The position numbers and the translations under genes are program-made. 64,000 bases of DNA from Mycobacterium sp. 852002-51057_SCH5723018 (GTDB lineage Bacteria; Actinomycetota; Actinomycetes; Mycobacteriales; Mycobacteriaceae): contig NZ_LZIR01000074.1 of NCBI RefSeq assembly GCF_001667035.1, forward strand, positions 1 through 64,000. Reading direction: 5' to 3'. The notes under the pieces are model-generated. The model worked only from the letters and a program-made list of their open reading frames with translations, did not search any database and was not told where the DNA came from. Positions 24,857-33,767 of this stretch are shown one piece after another. Position 1 is the first letter of the stretch. Each line of letters starts with the position of its first letter.

Positions 24857-25561
24857 ATGACGGTCCCCGGTTTCGCTGCGCGCCCACAACTTTCCGACGA
24901 CGTCGCACGTTTCATCCGCCGGCGGATCTTCGACGGCACCTACGCCGCTGGCTCCTACGTTCGCTTGGATCAGTTGGCCGCCGAATTGGGCATCAGCGTC
25001 ACTCCGGTGCGCGAGGCGCTGTTCGCCCTGCGCGCCGAGGGCTTGATCGACCAGCAGCCGCGCCGCGGTTTCATGGTGCTGCCGGTCACCGGGCGCGACG
25101 TCACCGACGTCGCGAACGTGCAGGGCTACGTCGGCGGTGAGCTGGCGGCGCGCGCCGCACTCAACATCACCGGCGACCAGCTGCGCGAACTCAAGGAGAT
25201 CCAGGCGGAGCTGGAACAGGCCTATAGTTCAACATTGGCCGGCGATGACCACGAGCGCACGGTTCGGCTGAACCACGAGTTTCACCGGGCGATCAACGTT
25301 GCCGCGGACTCGCCAAAGCTCGCCCAGCTGATGTCGCAAATCACCCGCTACGCACCGGAATCGGTGTTCCCCACGATCACGGGCTGGCCGGACCAGTCGA
25401 TGAAGGACCATCGGCGGATCTTGTCCGCGCTCAAGAAGCACGACGCCAAGCTCGCCCGCGCCGCCATGTCGGAACACCTCGCCGCCGGCGCGGTGCCGTT
25501 GATCGACCACCTCACCGCGCGTGGGGTGGTTGTCGATGAGAGCCGTCCGACCTCTCGCTGA
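24857..25561 (+). CDS. GntR family regulator (FadR/FCD type)
   Basis: A 234-residue regulator with an N-terminal winged helix (DQLAAELGISVTPVREALFALRAEGLI) and a C-terminal FCD ligand domain (LNHEFHRAINVAADSPKLAQLM). The FCD domain binds metal and small carboxylates or acyl-CoAs. It is three bases after the acyl-CoA dehydrogenase stop, so it is the last gene of that operon and may sense an intermediate. Its target is not shown by the sequence. Confidence 0.87.
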   Translation: MTVPGFAARPQLSDDVARFIRRRIFDGTYAAGSYVRLDQLAAELGISVTPVREALFALRAEGLIDQQPRRGFMVLPVTGRDVTDVANVQGYVGGELAARAALNITGDQLRELKEIQAELEQAYSSTLAGDDHERTVRLNHEFHRAINVAADSPKLAQLMSQITRYAPESVFPTITGWPDQSMKDHRRILSALKKHDAKLARAAMSEHLAAGAVPLIDHLTARGVVVDESRPTSR

Positions 25562-25635
25562 GCCGGCTCAGCTGTTGTTGCCGCGGCTGCCTGGGCTTAC
25601 GCTGCCATCAGGGTGGGTAACAATTGGAGAGAGAA

Positions 25636-25998
25636 ATGTCGCCCATGCTTCGAGGATCCGCCATTTTCGTTGCAGCTACCGTAGCCATCGCGCTCGCGCC
25701 GCCGGCTGTCGCCGATCCGCTGGACCCCGTCCCCGGAAACGGAGTGTTTCTGGTGGGACCCGACGTTGCTCCCGGCCTCTACCACACCGGCGGGTCGGGG
25801 TCGGCCTTTGGGGTTTGGATAAACGATGTGCCGACCCAGTCCTCGATGTGCTCGTGGTTTACCTACAGCACACCTGATGCGGCCAAGGACCATGTACTGC
25901 AGACGAATACCTCCATCGGTCCGATGTACGCGAATATCAACTCGTCGGTCAAGGCCTTCGAGTCACAGAACTGTCAACCCTGGACCCGGGTCCCGTAG
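25636..25998 (+). CDS. Small secreted protein, function unknown
   Basis: A 120-residue precursor with a Sec signal peptide (hydrophobic IFVAATVAIALAPPAVA, cleavage likely after AVADP region near residue 27). The mature part includes FLVGPDVAPGLYHTGG and two cysteines (SSMCSWF, SQNCQPW) that could pair. GGAGAGAGAA directly before ATG 25636 sets the start; the TTG at 25624 is inside the ribosome site. Similar short secreted proteins occur across mycobacteria; the role is unknown. Confidence 0.75.
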   Translation: MSPMLRGSAIFVAATVAIALAPPAVADPLDPVPGNGVFLVGPDVAPGLYHTGGSGSAFGVWINDVPTQSSMCSWFTYSTPDAAKDHVLQTNTSIGPMYANINSSVKAFESQNCQPWTRVP

Positions 25999-26003
25999 CG
26001 GCG

Positions 26004-26660
26004 CTACCGACGCACCGCGCGGTAGACCGAGATCGATCCGCTGATGGTCTCGAAAACGTGGGTCTCCTCAACACCCTGGAATCCCACGTCGGTCATGAGC
26101 TCGGGAAGTACCCCTTGCGCATTCGGTTCCGTGTTGTCGAACCCGTCACCCTTCTGGACCATCCGAAAACGCTTGCGCATCTTGGCAGTGCGCTGTAAGC
26201 CGTAATCCGCGACATGCAAACTGCCCCCTGGTGAGAGGGATTCGTGAATTGCCGAAAGTCCGGCGCGCTTCTCCGCTAGCGGCACTTGATGAAACATCAA
26301 CGACGACAGCACCTTCGTGACGCCGCGACGGCGCAGCAGAACGGCGCTGTCACGCGCAAACCCGACCAGCAGATCCACCGGCGGACTCACCGCCGCGAGC
26401 TTGGCGCGAGCGCGCCGAAGAATCGCTTCATCGGGATCGATACCGATCAAGGTGGCCGACGGGCATGCACGCGCCGCCAAACGCAGTTGGGTGCCCGTCC
26501 CACAGCCAACATCGGCGATGACGTCACCAGGCGAGGGGGCGACTTGCCTGAGCAGCGCGGGCCGCCATTGCCGAGTACGCGTCAGCAGGAAGCTCAATAG
26601 GTCGTATGTCCAAAGCTGTGGTGCCGCCGGAACGAAATCGTCAGCAGGTTGCGGGTCCAT
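26004..26660 (-). CDS. SAM-dependent methyltransferase
   Basis: A 218-residue class I methyltransferase. VIADVGCGTGTQLRLAARA (about 47-65) is SAM motif I, LIGIDPDEAILRRARAKL motif II, and LSPGGSLHVADYG lies in the motif III region, as in UbiE-like enzymes. The substrate is unknown. TGA of the upstream acyl-CoA synthetase is directly followed by its ATG (TGAATG), so it is the last gene of the minus-strand operon that begins at 33636. Confidence 0.85.
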   Translation of the reverse strand: MDPQPADDFVPAAPQLWTYDLLSFLLTRTRQWRPALLRQVAPSPGDVIADVGCGTGTQLRLAARACPSATLIGIDPDEAILRRARAKLAAVSPPVDLLVGFARDSAVLLRRRGVTKVLSSLMFHQVPLAEKRAGLSAIHESLSPGGSLHVADYGLQRTAKMRKRFRMVQKGDGFDNTEPNAQGVLPELMTDVGFQGVEETHVFETISGSISVYRAVRR

Positions 26661-28187
26661 TCAGCGGCCTTGCTTCGTCAACAGGTCGCGCAACCGATGG
26701 ATGTCGACCTTGCCGGTGGCGCCCCGCGGAAGGTCGTCGTCGGATCCCAGCAGCAGCCATACCGTCGGGACTTTGAACGCGCTCAACAGGTTTCGGGCGG
26801 CCTCGCTCAACCGCTCGACCGTCAGCGCGCGGTCGGCGCAAACCACCGCCGCGCCCACCCGTTCACCGTCGGCACCGGGCACGTTGGTGACGAAGGCGTT
26901 GTCGACGCCGGCGATGGCGCGCAGCGCCCGCTCCACCTCGCTGGGGTAGACGGTCGCGCCGCTGACCTTGAACATGTCGTCGGATCGGCCGTGGTAGAAC
27001 AGGAACCCGTCCTCGTCGAGGTGGCCGAGGTCGCCGGTGGGGTAGAAGCCGTCGGGTGTGAACAGCTCCTCCCGGCTGCGCCGGCAGACGCCGCGCAACG
27101 TGTGTGGCCCCCGAATCTGAATGGTGCCAATGGTTCCCGCCGGGACCGGTTCGTCGTCGCCGCCGACGATGCGGACCTCCATGCCGGGGAAGGGTTTTCC
27201 GCAGCTGCCCCACGCCGTGCGCGGCATGTCGGTGTCGGCGGGATAGCCGCAGTACGGGCCGAAAGCTTCCGTCATGCCAAATAGGCTGGCCCGCGCGCCG
27301 GGCTGGGCCCGCTGCTCCGGGGGCAGTAGCGCCTCCAGGCTGCCCGGCCGCAACGCCGAAAGATCGGCACCGACCGTGTCCGCGTGTCGGGCCAGCGCTT
27401 CGGCCTGATCGGGCCAGCCGCGAAACAGCGTGACCCGCTCGGCCTCCAGGAGCCGCAAGGTGGTTTCGGGCCGCGGGATCTCCTCGGTTACCAGGGTGGC
27501 ACCGGCCAGCAGCGTTGACAGGATTCCGCTGCCGAAGCCGCCCACCCAGAAGAACGGCATGGGGAGATACAGCCTGGTGTCGGGACCGATGCAGCGCGCC
27601 GCCAGACCCGAGCGCACCGCGCCCAACGCGCTGCCGTGCGAGTGAACCACCCCTTTGGGCGCCCCGCTGCTGCCCGAGGTGAACATGATGACGAGCGGGT
27701 CGGCGGCGGTGACGGAGTCGGTCATGGCGTCGATGATCCGGCGGGCCCGCTCGTCGGGGGTGGCGTGGGCGAATCGGTCAGCGGTCCAAACCTGGCGCAG
27801 CGCGGGCAGTTCGGATGGTGCCACGGAGCCGACGTCATCCAGGTAGCGGTGGCCACGGAATTCCTCGACGCTCATCAGGAACTGGACCGACGCCGTTCGC
27901 AGCTGCGCGATCAGTTCGCCGGCCCGCAGCAGGGTGCTCAGCGGAACCAGCACGGCGCCGATGCGGGTCAGGGCGACGGCCACCACCACCCAGCGAGCGC
28001 TGTTGGGCATGATCAGCCCGACCCGGGTGCCCTTGCCGATGCCCGCTGCCACGAAGGAGGCGGCCAGATCGCGTGTGGCCGTGTCGAGTTCGCGGTAGCT
28101 GATTCGCGATCCCGGATCGATCACGATCGGCTTGTCGCCGTGCTGGGCGGCGCGCAACCTCATCAGTTGGTCGATGGTGTCAGGCAT
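26661..28187 (-). CDS. Acyl-CoA synthetase (FadD-like), first of three
   Basis: A 508-residue ANL-family ligase that forms an acyl-AMP and then an acyl-CoA. The phosphate loop is FTSGSSGAPKGVVHSHG, FGMTEAFGPYCGY is motif A5, YPTGDLGHLDEDGFLFYHGR is A7/A8, and PRGATGKVDIHRL carries the C-terminal Lys. Its start overlaps the end of the preceding ligase by 8 bases. The substrate is unknown; three ligases in tandem suggest several acid intermediates. Confidence 0.88.
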   Translation of the reverse strand: MPDTIDQLMRLRAAQHGDKPIVIDPGSRISYRELDTATRDLAASFVAAGIGKGTRVGLIMPNSARWVVVAVALTRIGAVLVPLSTLLRAGELIAQLRTASVQFLMSVEEFRGHRYLDDVGSVAPSELPALRQVWTADRFAHATPDERARRIIDAMTDSVTAADPLVIMFTSGSSGAPKGVVHSHGSALGAVRSGLAARCIGPDTRLYLPMPFFWVGGFGSGILSTLLAGATLVTEEIPRPETTLRLLEAERVTLFRGWPDQAEALARHADTVGADLSALRPGSLEALLPPEQRAQPGARASLFGMTEAFGPYCGYPADTDMPRTAWGSCGKPFPGMEVRIVGGDDEPVPAGTIGTIQIRGPHTLRGVCRRSREELFTPDGFYPTGDLGHLDEDGFLFYHGRSDDMFKVSGATVYPSEVERALRAIAGVDNAFVTNVPGADGERVGAAVVCADRALTVERLSEAARNLLSAFKVPTVWLLLGSDDDLPRGATGKVDIHRLRDLLTKQGR

Positions 28188-29721
28188 CGAACATCTTCCT
28201 CAGTTGTCGGGTGTCGACCTTCCCGCTGGACAGCAGTGGTAAGTCTTCGCGGGACACGACCGCGAACCTCTTGGGGATCTTGTACGCCGACAGTTCCGAC
28301 TTGAGCCGCTGCCGCAGCGCGGCCTCGTCGAGGCCCGGCCGGACAACGACCGCCCCCACCAGTTCGCCCCGTTCGGCGTCCGGAATGCCGACAACGTGAG
28401 CCTCCGCGCCAGCGACCTTTGCGATGGCCTTCTCGACCTCGGCCGCCGAGACGTTGGCGCCCGCCGTCTTGATCATCGCGCCGAGCCGGCCGACGAAATA
28501 GAAAAACCCGTCGGCGTCGACGCGGACCAAATCACCGGTGTGGAACCAGCCGTCGGCGTCGAAGCACTCCTCGCGGCTGCGTTTGTAGTAGCGCTGCATC
28601 ACGTAGGGCCCGCGGATGCACAGTTCGCCGACTCCCGCAGGATCGCGGTCGATGATCTTGGTCTGGAATCCCGGCGCCGGTTTCCCGAATGATCCGCGGC
28701 GGCTTTCGGGTTGGTCGGATTCGTCACCGCTGATCAACACGACGCTGCCGGCTTCGGTCAGCCCCAGCATGTTGTGGCGCAGTTCCGGGTCGGCCGGTCG
28801 GGCGGTGGGCGCCATGATCGGGTACAGGTTCCCGCGGCGCATCGACGACAGGTCGCGGCCGGCGAAGGTGGGGTGGTCGGCCAGGTGTGCGATAGTGGCG
28901 GCGAAACCGTTTGTCATGGTGGGTCTTTCGGCCTCCAGCAGGTCGAGCGTCGCGGCCGGGTCGCGGGCGTTGGAACACACCAGTGTCGAGCCGGCCACCA
29001 GGGTGGCGAGCAGGCCGAACGCCAACCCGCCGATCCAGAAGAAGGGCGAATTGCAGAACAGCTTGTCCGACGCCGTCAATCCGCGGATGCGGTTGAGGTT
29101 CCGCTGGTGTTCGAGCAGGGCGGCGTGCGTGTGCACCACCCCCTTGGGGGCGCCGCTGGAGCCCGACGTGTACACGATGGCTAGCACATCGCAGCCGTCG
29201 ACATCGGCTTCCATCGCCGCCAGCAGTGCTGGATCGACGGCCTTCGCAAGCCGGTATGCACGTTCCGAATCGAACATGATGTGGCGCAAAAGCGGTGCGG
29301 CGGTGGTGAACACCGGGTCATCGGAGTCCAACTCGGCGTCCGGAAGGGCCTCGCCTAGCCGTTGCAGGTAATCGTGAGAGCGAAAGGACGCGGCGGTCAG
29401 CAGGATCTCGACGTCGCTGTGCACCAGCTGCTCGCGCAACTCCCTAGCGGTGACGAAGGTGGAGAACGGCACGACCACCGCGCCGATCCGTGCCGCCGCG
29501 AGCATCCCGACGACGAACTCAGGGCCATTGGGGTAGAGCACCCCTACGTGGGTGCCCTTGCCGGCGCCCCGGGCGATCAGTCCACGGGCGAGGTCTGCCG
29601 AGCGGCGATCGGCCTCGGCATAGCTGATGCGGTCGTCGTCGCACACCAGCAGTGGGTGCTCTCCGCGCGAGCGGGCCTGTTGCCGCAGGATTTCGCCGAC
29701 CGTGTTGAAGTCACCGGGCAT
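28180..29721 (-). CDS. Acyl-CoA synthetase (FadD-like), second of three
   Basis: A 513-residue ANL ligase from ATG 29721 (MPGDFNTVGEILRQQARSRG). The phosphate loop is VYTSGSSGAPKGVVHTHAAL, NMLGLTEAGSVVLI is the A5 motif, FHTGDLVRVDADGFFYFVGR is A7/A8, and LLSSGKVDTRQLRKMF has the C-terminal Lys. It resembles the neighbouring 26661-28187 ligase in the whole layout, suggesting tandem duplication. It overlaps both neighbours by a few bases. Confidence 0.88.
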   Translation of the reverse strand: MPGDFNTVGEILRQQARSRGEHPLLVCDDDRISYAEADRRSADLARGLIARGAGKGTHVGVLYPNGPEFVVGMLAAARIGAVVVPFSTFVTARELREQLVHSDVEILLTAASFRSHDYLQRLGEALPDAELDSDDPVFTTAAPLLRHIMFDSERAYRLAKAVDPALLAAMEADVDGCDVLAIVYTSGSSGAPKGVVHTHAALLEHQRNLNRIRGLTASDKLFCNSPFFWIGGLAFGLLATLVAGSTLVCSNARDPAATLDLLEAERPTMTNGFAATIAHLADHPTFAGRDLSSMRRGNLYPIMAPTARPADPELRHNMLGLTEAGSVVLISGDESDQPESRRGSFGKPAPGFQTKIIDRDPAGVGELCIRGPYVMQRYYKRSREECFDADGWFHTGDLVRVDADGFFYFVGRLGAMIKTAGANVSAAEVEKAIAKVAGAEAHVVGIPDAERGELVGAVVVRPGLDEAALRQRLKSELSAYKIPKRFAVVSREDLPLLSSGKVDTRQLRKMFDA

Positions 29722-31180
29722 GATCACTCTGGGCGGCGGCATCGCTGAAGAAGCGCCGGATCGCGCCGAGGTCGGCCTTACCCGAGGGTGTGCGCGGGAT
29801 GGCGTCCACGATCGCGATCTGGGTGGGGATCTCGTAGCGCGCCAACCGTGTTCGCAGATACTCGACGAGCGCGTCGGCGGATGCCGGCTCGCGCAGCTGC
29901 ACCATGGCGACCGGTGTCTCCCCGAGCCGCTCGTCGGGGCGCGCGACCACGGCCGCCCCGGCCACCGAGGGATGGCCCTCCAGGGCGACGCGTACGTCGT
30001 CGGGCATGACCTTGAACCCGCCGCGGATGATCGCCTGGTCGGCCCGCCCGACGATCCAGACAAAGCCGTCGTCGTCGATGCGCGCCAGATCCGTGGTTCG
30101 CATCCAGGTCGCCGATGGCCCGAGATGTCCGGGCTTGACCTCCAGCAGGCCGACCCGGTCGGCTCCCAGCGGCCTGCCGTCGTCGTCGACCACGCGCAGT
30201 CGCGCGCCGGGGTTGGCCCGGCCGACGCTGCCGCGCTTGGCATGCCAGTACTGTTGGTGATCGGCGAGCGTCCAGCCGGCCACGCCGCCACCGAATTCCG
30301 TTGCGGCATAGGAGGTTAGGACCGGAATGCCGTACTTCTGCATGAACGCGTCGGCGTCGTCTGCCGACAGTGGCGCCGTGCCACAGGTGACCGCGCGGAT
30401 GCTCTCCAGGTCCGCTCGCGTCAGGTCGGAATGCAGCACCGTCCGCAACGCGGCCGGCACCAGCGACACCGTGCGCGGCCGGTGGTTGCGCACCGCCTCG
30501 GCCCAAGCGGTGAGCTCGAAGCGTTCCAGCAGCACGAAGGGCCTGGCGTCCGCGATGCATTGCAACACCCGGAACACCCCGCCGATATGCACCAGCGGCG
30601 AGTTGACGATCGCGACGCCGCGCCGCAGCCCCGTGGGGGCGGGGGCTCTGTCCGGGGCAGCGCCCATCACGCTGCGCGCCAGCATGTCGTAGCTGAGGTC
30701 GATTCGTTTGGGCGGGCCGGTCGTTCCACTGGTCAGCATTCGCACCGCCACCCCGGAGCGCGCGGCGGGTTCTTCGGCGTTGCCAGCTAGCCCATCGGCG
30801 TCGCGAAGGGAACCCGAAATCGACACCGTCGCGGTTCCGGGCGGGACCAGCGTCGCCAGGTCGTCACCTTCGCCGATGATCAGCGGCAGCTCAAGCGCGG
30901 CGATGTCGGCGCGGGTGCGGTCGTCGCCGCGGGCGGGGTTGATGACGACGACGGTGCCGCCGCCCAGCAGCACCCCGAGGAAGGCTGCGACCTGACCGGG
31001 CCGGTTGCGCAACAGTATCCCGATTCCGCCGCCGTGGCCGGCCGCCAGCGGTGCGACGCGTCCCGCCGCGCCGCCCAGTTGCGCCCACGAGATCCATTGG
31101 CCCTCATACTCGATGGCGTGCGCGTCCGGCTGCAGGTTCAGCACATCGGCGATGCGCCGGCTGAGCGGGTGGCCAGCCAT
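29711..31180 (-). CDS. Acyl-CoA synthetase-like ligase, third of three, atypical phosphate loop
   Basis: A 489-residue ANL protein from ATG 31180. The phosphate loop reads LTSGTTGPPKRIDLSYD, with Arg where most ligases have Gly after PPK. LTSYAATEFGGGVAG is the A5 region, MRTTDLARIDDDGFVWIVGRADQ is A7/A8, and RTPSGKADLGAIRRFF holds the C-terminal Lys, so it should be active. It is more distant from the other two ligases. Its ATG overlaps the stop of the enoyl-CoA hydratase upstream (ATGA). Confidence 0.86.
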   Translation of the reverse strand: MAGHPLSRRIADVLNLQPDAHAIEYEGQWISWAQLGGAAGRVAPLAAGHGGGIGILLRNRPGQVAAFLGVLLGGGTVVVINPARGDDRTRADIAALELPLIIGEGDDLATLVPPGTATVSISGSLRDADGLAGNAEEPAARSGVAVRMLTSGTTGPPKRIDLSYDMLARSVMGAAPDRAPAPTGLRRGVAIVNSPLVHIGGVFRVLQCIADARPFVLLERFELTAWAEAVRNHRPRTVSLVPAALRTVLHSDLTRADLESIRAVTCGTAPLSADDADAFMQKYGIPVLTSYAATEFGGGVAGWTLADHQQYWHAKRGSVGRANPGARLRVVDDDGRPLGADRVGLLEVKPGHLGPSATWMRTTDLARIDDDGFVWIVGRADQAIIRGGFKVMPDDVRVALEGHPSVAGAAVVARPDERLGETPVAMVQLREPASADALVEYLRTRLARYEIPTQIAIVDAIPRTPSGKADLGAIRRFFSDAAAQSDHAR

Positions 31181-31986
31181 CAGCGGATCGCCGGTTGGCC
31201 CGGCGGGCCCTCGTTTTGCTGAGCGGCCAGCTCGGCGATGCCGAGCGGGTTGCCCAGCCGGGTGTAGATGAGGCCCTGCTCCAACGCGGCACGGTAGGGC
31301 TTGTCCAGCGACTCCCAGATCGCCTTCACGGTGCCCTGCGTCGCCGACGGCGGCTTGGCGGCGATGGTCGCCGCGATCTCGTGGGCGCGGTCCCACAGCC
31401 GGTTGACGGGAACCACCTCGGACACCAGACCGATCCGCAGCGCGGTCTCGGCGCCGACCCGCTCGTCGTTGCCCATCAACGCCATGCGCAGCGTCTCGCC
31501 CAGACCGATGCGGCGCATCAGGCCGATCGGCTCCAGGGCGCACACCAGTCCGGCCGATACGTGGGAGTCGAAAAACGTTGCGTCGTCCGAGCAGATGACC
31601 ACGTCGGACTCGTTGACGAAGTAGAACGCGCCCGCCGTGCACATGCCCTGAACGGCGCACACGACGGGCTTCCACATTTTCTGCCACTTGGGGCTCAGCG
31701 CCTCGCCCGGATCCTCGTGGTTCCATACGTTTTCCGGCTGCCCGTACGGCGTCTTGATGTCCAGACCGGCGCTGAACGCCCGGCCGCCGGACGCACGCAA
31801 CACCACCGCGTGCACCGACTCGTCCAGCTTGACCGCGCGCCACGCCCGCGCCATTTCCTCACACATGGTCCGGTTGAACGCGTTGAGCTGCTCGGGCCGG
31901 TTCAGCGTGATGGTCGCGACATGGTCACCCGTGTCGACGTCGAGCAGGATGGTTTCGAAACGCGGTGGCGTCACTGGCTCGTTCAT
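31180..31986 (-). CDS. Enoyl-CoA hydratase/isomerase
   Basis: A 268-residue crotonase-fold protein. TITLNRPEQLNAFNRTMCEEM is the N-terminal signature, SGGRAFSAGLDIK forms part of the oxyanion hole, and CAVQGMCTAGAFYFVNESDVVI the other; ALRIGLVSEVVP follows. The usual catalytic Glu near GG(A/G) is not obvious, so hydratase versus isomerase or other chemistry is open. ATG 31986 overlaps the TGA of the upstream paralogue (ATGA at 31983-31986). Confidence 0.88.
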   Translation of the reverse strand: MNEPVTPPRFETILLDVDTGDHVATITLNRPEQLNAFNRTMCEEMARAWRAVKLDESVHAVVLRASGGRAFSAGLDIKTPYGQPENVWNHEDPGEALSPKWQKMWKPVVCAVQGMCTAGAFYFVNESDVVICSDDATFFDSHVSAGLVCALEPIGLMRRIGLGETLRMALMGNDERVGAETALRIGLVSEVVPVNRLWDRAHEIAATIAAKPPSATQGTVKAIWESLDKPYRAALEQGLIYTRLGNPLGIAELAAQQNEGPPGQPAIR

Positions 31987-32795
31987 CGACACTGCCATTC
32001 CGGGGGCCGCTTTTCGACGAACGCCTTGGGGCCTTCCAGGGCGTCCTCGGTGCGCAGCACGCGCTCGCGGAAGGCTTCGGCGAGCATCTCGGCTTCGTGT
32101 AGCGGCAAATCGAGGCCCTTGAGGATAGCCAGCCGCGTGCCCCGAACCGCCAGGGGCGCATTGGAGTTCACGATGCCGGCGATCTCGTGCGCACGCTCCA
32201 GAAGCAGGTCGTGCTCGACGATTTCGCTGATCAACCCGAGCTCGTAGGCGCGCTCCACACCCATCCGCTCGTGCCTGCCCGTCAACGCCATCCGCAGGGC
32301 GACCGACCGGGGGAGCACCCGCGCCAGCCGCACCAGCTCGCGCCCGGCGACCAGCCCGATGCTGACGTGCGGATCGAAGAATGTCGCCCGGTCGGATGCG
32401 ATGACGATGTCGGAGGTGGTCACCCAGTCGAGGCCCGCGCCACAACACAAACCGTTGACGGCGGTCAGGATGGGTTTGGCCATCCGGCGGAACGGGGGCG
32501 TGCCTTCCTGGGGCGCCTCCCACTGGTCGTAGGTCGACAAGTACGGCCGTTCGTAGATCACCTTGCCGTCGCCGGGGATGGCTTTGACGTCCGCCCCGGT
32601 GCAGAAGGCGCGACCGGTGCCGGTGATGACCAGCAGCCACACGTTGTCGTCGTTCTCGGCCTCGTCGTAGGCGGCGCGGAGTTCGGTGATCATGTCCGGG
32701 CTGAGCGCGTTGAGGGCCTCCGGACGGTTCAGCGTGATCGTGGCGGTATGACCGTCGACCTCATACTTGACGGTGTCGAACGAGTCAGCGGGCAT
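31983..32795 (-). CDS. Enoyl-CoA hydratase/isomerase
   Basis: A 270-residue crotonase-fold protein: TITLNRPEALNALSPDMITEL, GTGRAFCTGADVKAIPGDG, and AVNGLCCGAGLDWVTTSDIVIAS. The C-terminus FVEKRPPEWQCR is typical of mycobacterial EchA proteins. ATG 32795 follows AGGAGGGG. It is the second gene of a seven-gene minus-strand operon (33636 to 26004) made of three crotonases, three ligases and a methyltransferase. Confidence 0.88.
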   Translation of the reverse strand: MPADSFDTVKYEVDGHTATITLNRPEALNALSPDMITELRAAYDEAENDDNVWLLVITGTGRAFCTGADVKAIPGDGKVIYERPYLSTYDQWEAPQEGTPPFRRMAKPILTAVNGLCCGAGLDWVTTSDIVIASDRATFFDPHVSIGLVAGRELVRLARVLPRSVALRMALTGRHERMGVERAYELGLISEIVEHDLLLERAHEIAGIVNSNAPLAVRGTRLAILKGLDLPLHEAEMLAEAFRERVLRTEDALEGPKAFVEKRPPEWQCR

Positions 32796-32820
32796 GCGTG
32801 TTCCCCTCCTGCCTACCGGG

Positions 32821-33636
32821 TCATCGACCGCGGAACTTGGGCGTGCGTCGCTCCCGGAACGCCTCGAGTCCCTCTTTGAAATCGCCTGTTCGACAAGAGA
32901 GTTCCACATTGAAGAGCTCTTGTGTCAGGGATTGGCTCAACGTCGCGTGCTGACCGAAGCCCAAGGCCTGCTTGGCCAGCCCGATCGCTACCGTGGGTCC
33001 ATCGGCCAGCCGCTCCAGCAGCGTTTCGGCGGTGTCGGCGAGTTCGGCACGGCTCACGGCCTGGTGGATCAATCCCCAGTCGGCCGCGTCGGCCCCGCTC
33101 ACCTTCTCGCCGAGCAACAGCATGCGCCTGGCCCGCGCCAGGCCGACCAGCCGGGGCAGCAGCCAGGTGGAACCCGAGTCCGGGCTGAAGCCGCGGTCCA
33201 CGAACGGTTCCCAGAAGACGGCGTCGGTGGCGGCCACGGTGAAATCGGCGGCCAGCGCCAGGTTGCAGCCGAACCCCACGGCCCAGCCCTGGACGCTGCA
33301 GACGACCGGCAGCTGAACGCTCCCGACGAGCTCGATCACCCGGTGGGCGGCATGGGGAATCCGCCGCACCAGATCACCGGCGCGCGGACGTTGCCCGTTG
33401 TTGGCGGCCAGCCAATCGGCGCCGGCGCAGAAGTCGTCCCCGGCGCCGCGGATGTGGATCGCGCGCAACGAGTCGTCGGTGGCGGCGCCGGTCAGCGCGT
33501 CGACCAAGTGGCCGATCATCAAGTGTGTCAACGAATTACGCCGGGAGGGGCGATCGAGAGTGATCCGCAATACCGCGCCGTCGCGGCGCGTCGTCACCGA
33601 GCCCTCGGCGTCGGCCGGGTCGGCCTCGTGACTCAC
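32821..33636 (-). CDS. Enoyl-CoA hydratase/isomerase, first gene of minus-strand operon
   Basis: A 271-residue crotonase-fold protein: VLRITLDRPSRRNSLTHLM, GAGDDFCAGADWLAANNG, and CSVQGWAVGFGCNLALAADFTVA. The C-terminus FRERRTPKFRGR is EchA-like. It is the promoter-proximal gene, 26 bases from the palindrome at 33662-33680, and is divergent from the thioesterase gene at 33768. Confidence 0.88.
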   Translation of the reverse strand: MSHEADPADAEGSVTTRRDGAVLRITLDRPSRRNSLTHLMIGHLVDALTGAATDDSLRAIHIRGAGDDFCAGADWLAANNGQRPRAGDLVRRIPHAAHRVIELVGSVQLPVVCSVQGWAVGFGCNLALAADFTVAATDAVFWEPFVDRGFSPDSGSTWLLPRLVGLARARRMLLLGEKVSGADAADWGLIHQAVSRAELADTAETLLERLADGPTVAIGLAKQALGFGQHATLSQSLTQELFNVELSCRTGDFKEGLEAFRERRTPKFRGR

Positions 33637-33661
33637 CGTCTATCCGGCCTTTCTCCGCCGA

Positions 33662-33692
33662 TACGGTTACCCATACAGTAGGCAATACGATT
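33662..33692. promoter_or_regulatory. Palindrome copy with a third half-site
   Basis: TACGGTTACCCATACAGTA at 33662-33680 fits TACTGTA-N5-TACAGTA at 5/7 and 7/7. A further half-like TACGATT at 33686-33692 follows after another 5-base spacer, so three half-sites are spaced every 12 bases. It lies in the 131-base divergent region between the crotonase operon (start 33636) and the thioesterase-crotonase pair (start 33768). Confidence 0.65.
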
Positions 33693-33767
33693 GATTCCAG
33701 GTATAAGTTAGCAAGGAAACGCCGACGACGGAAATAGCCGGGCGCAACCGGGCGAAAAGAGGAAAAC

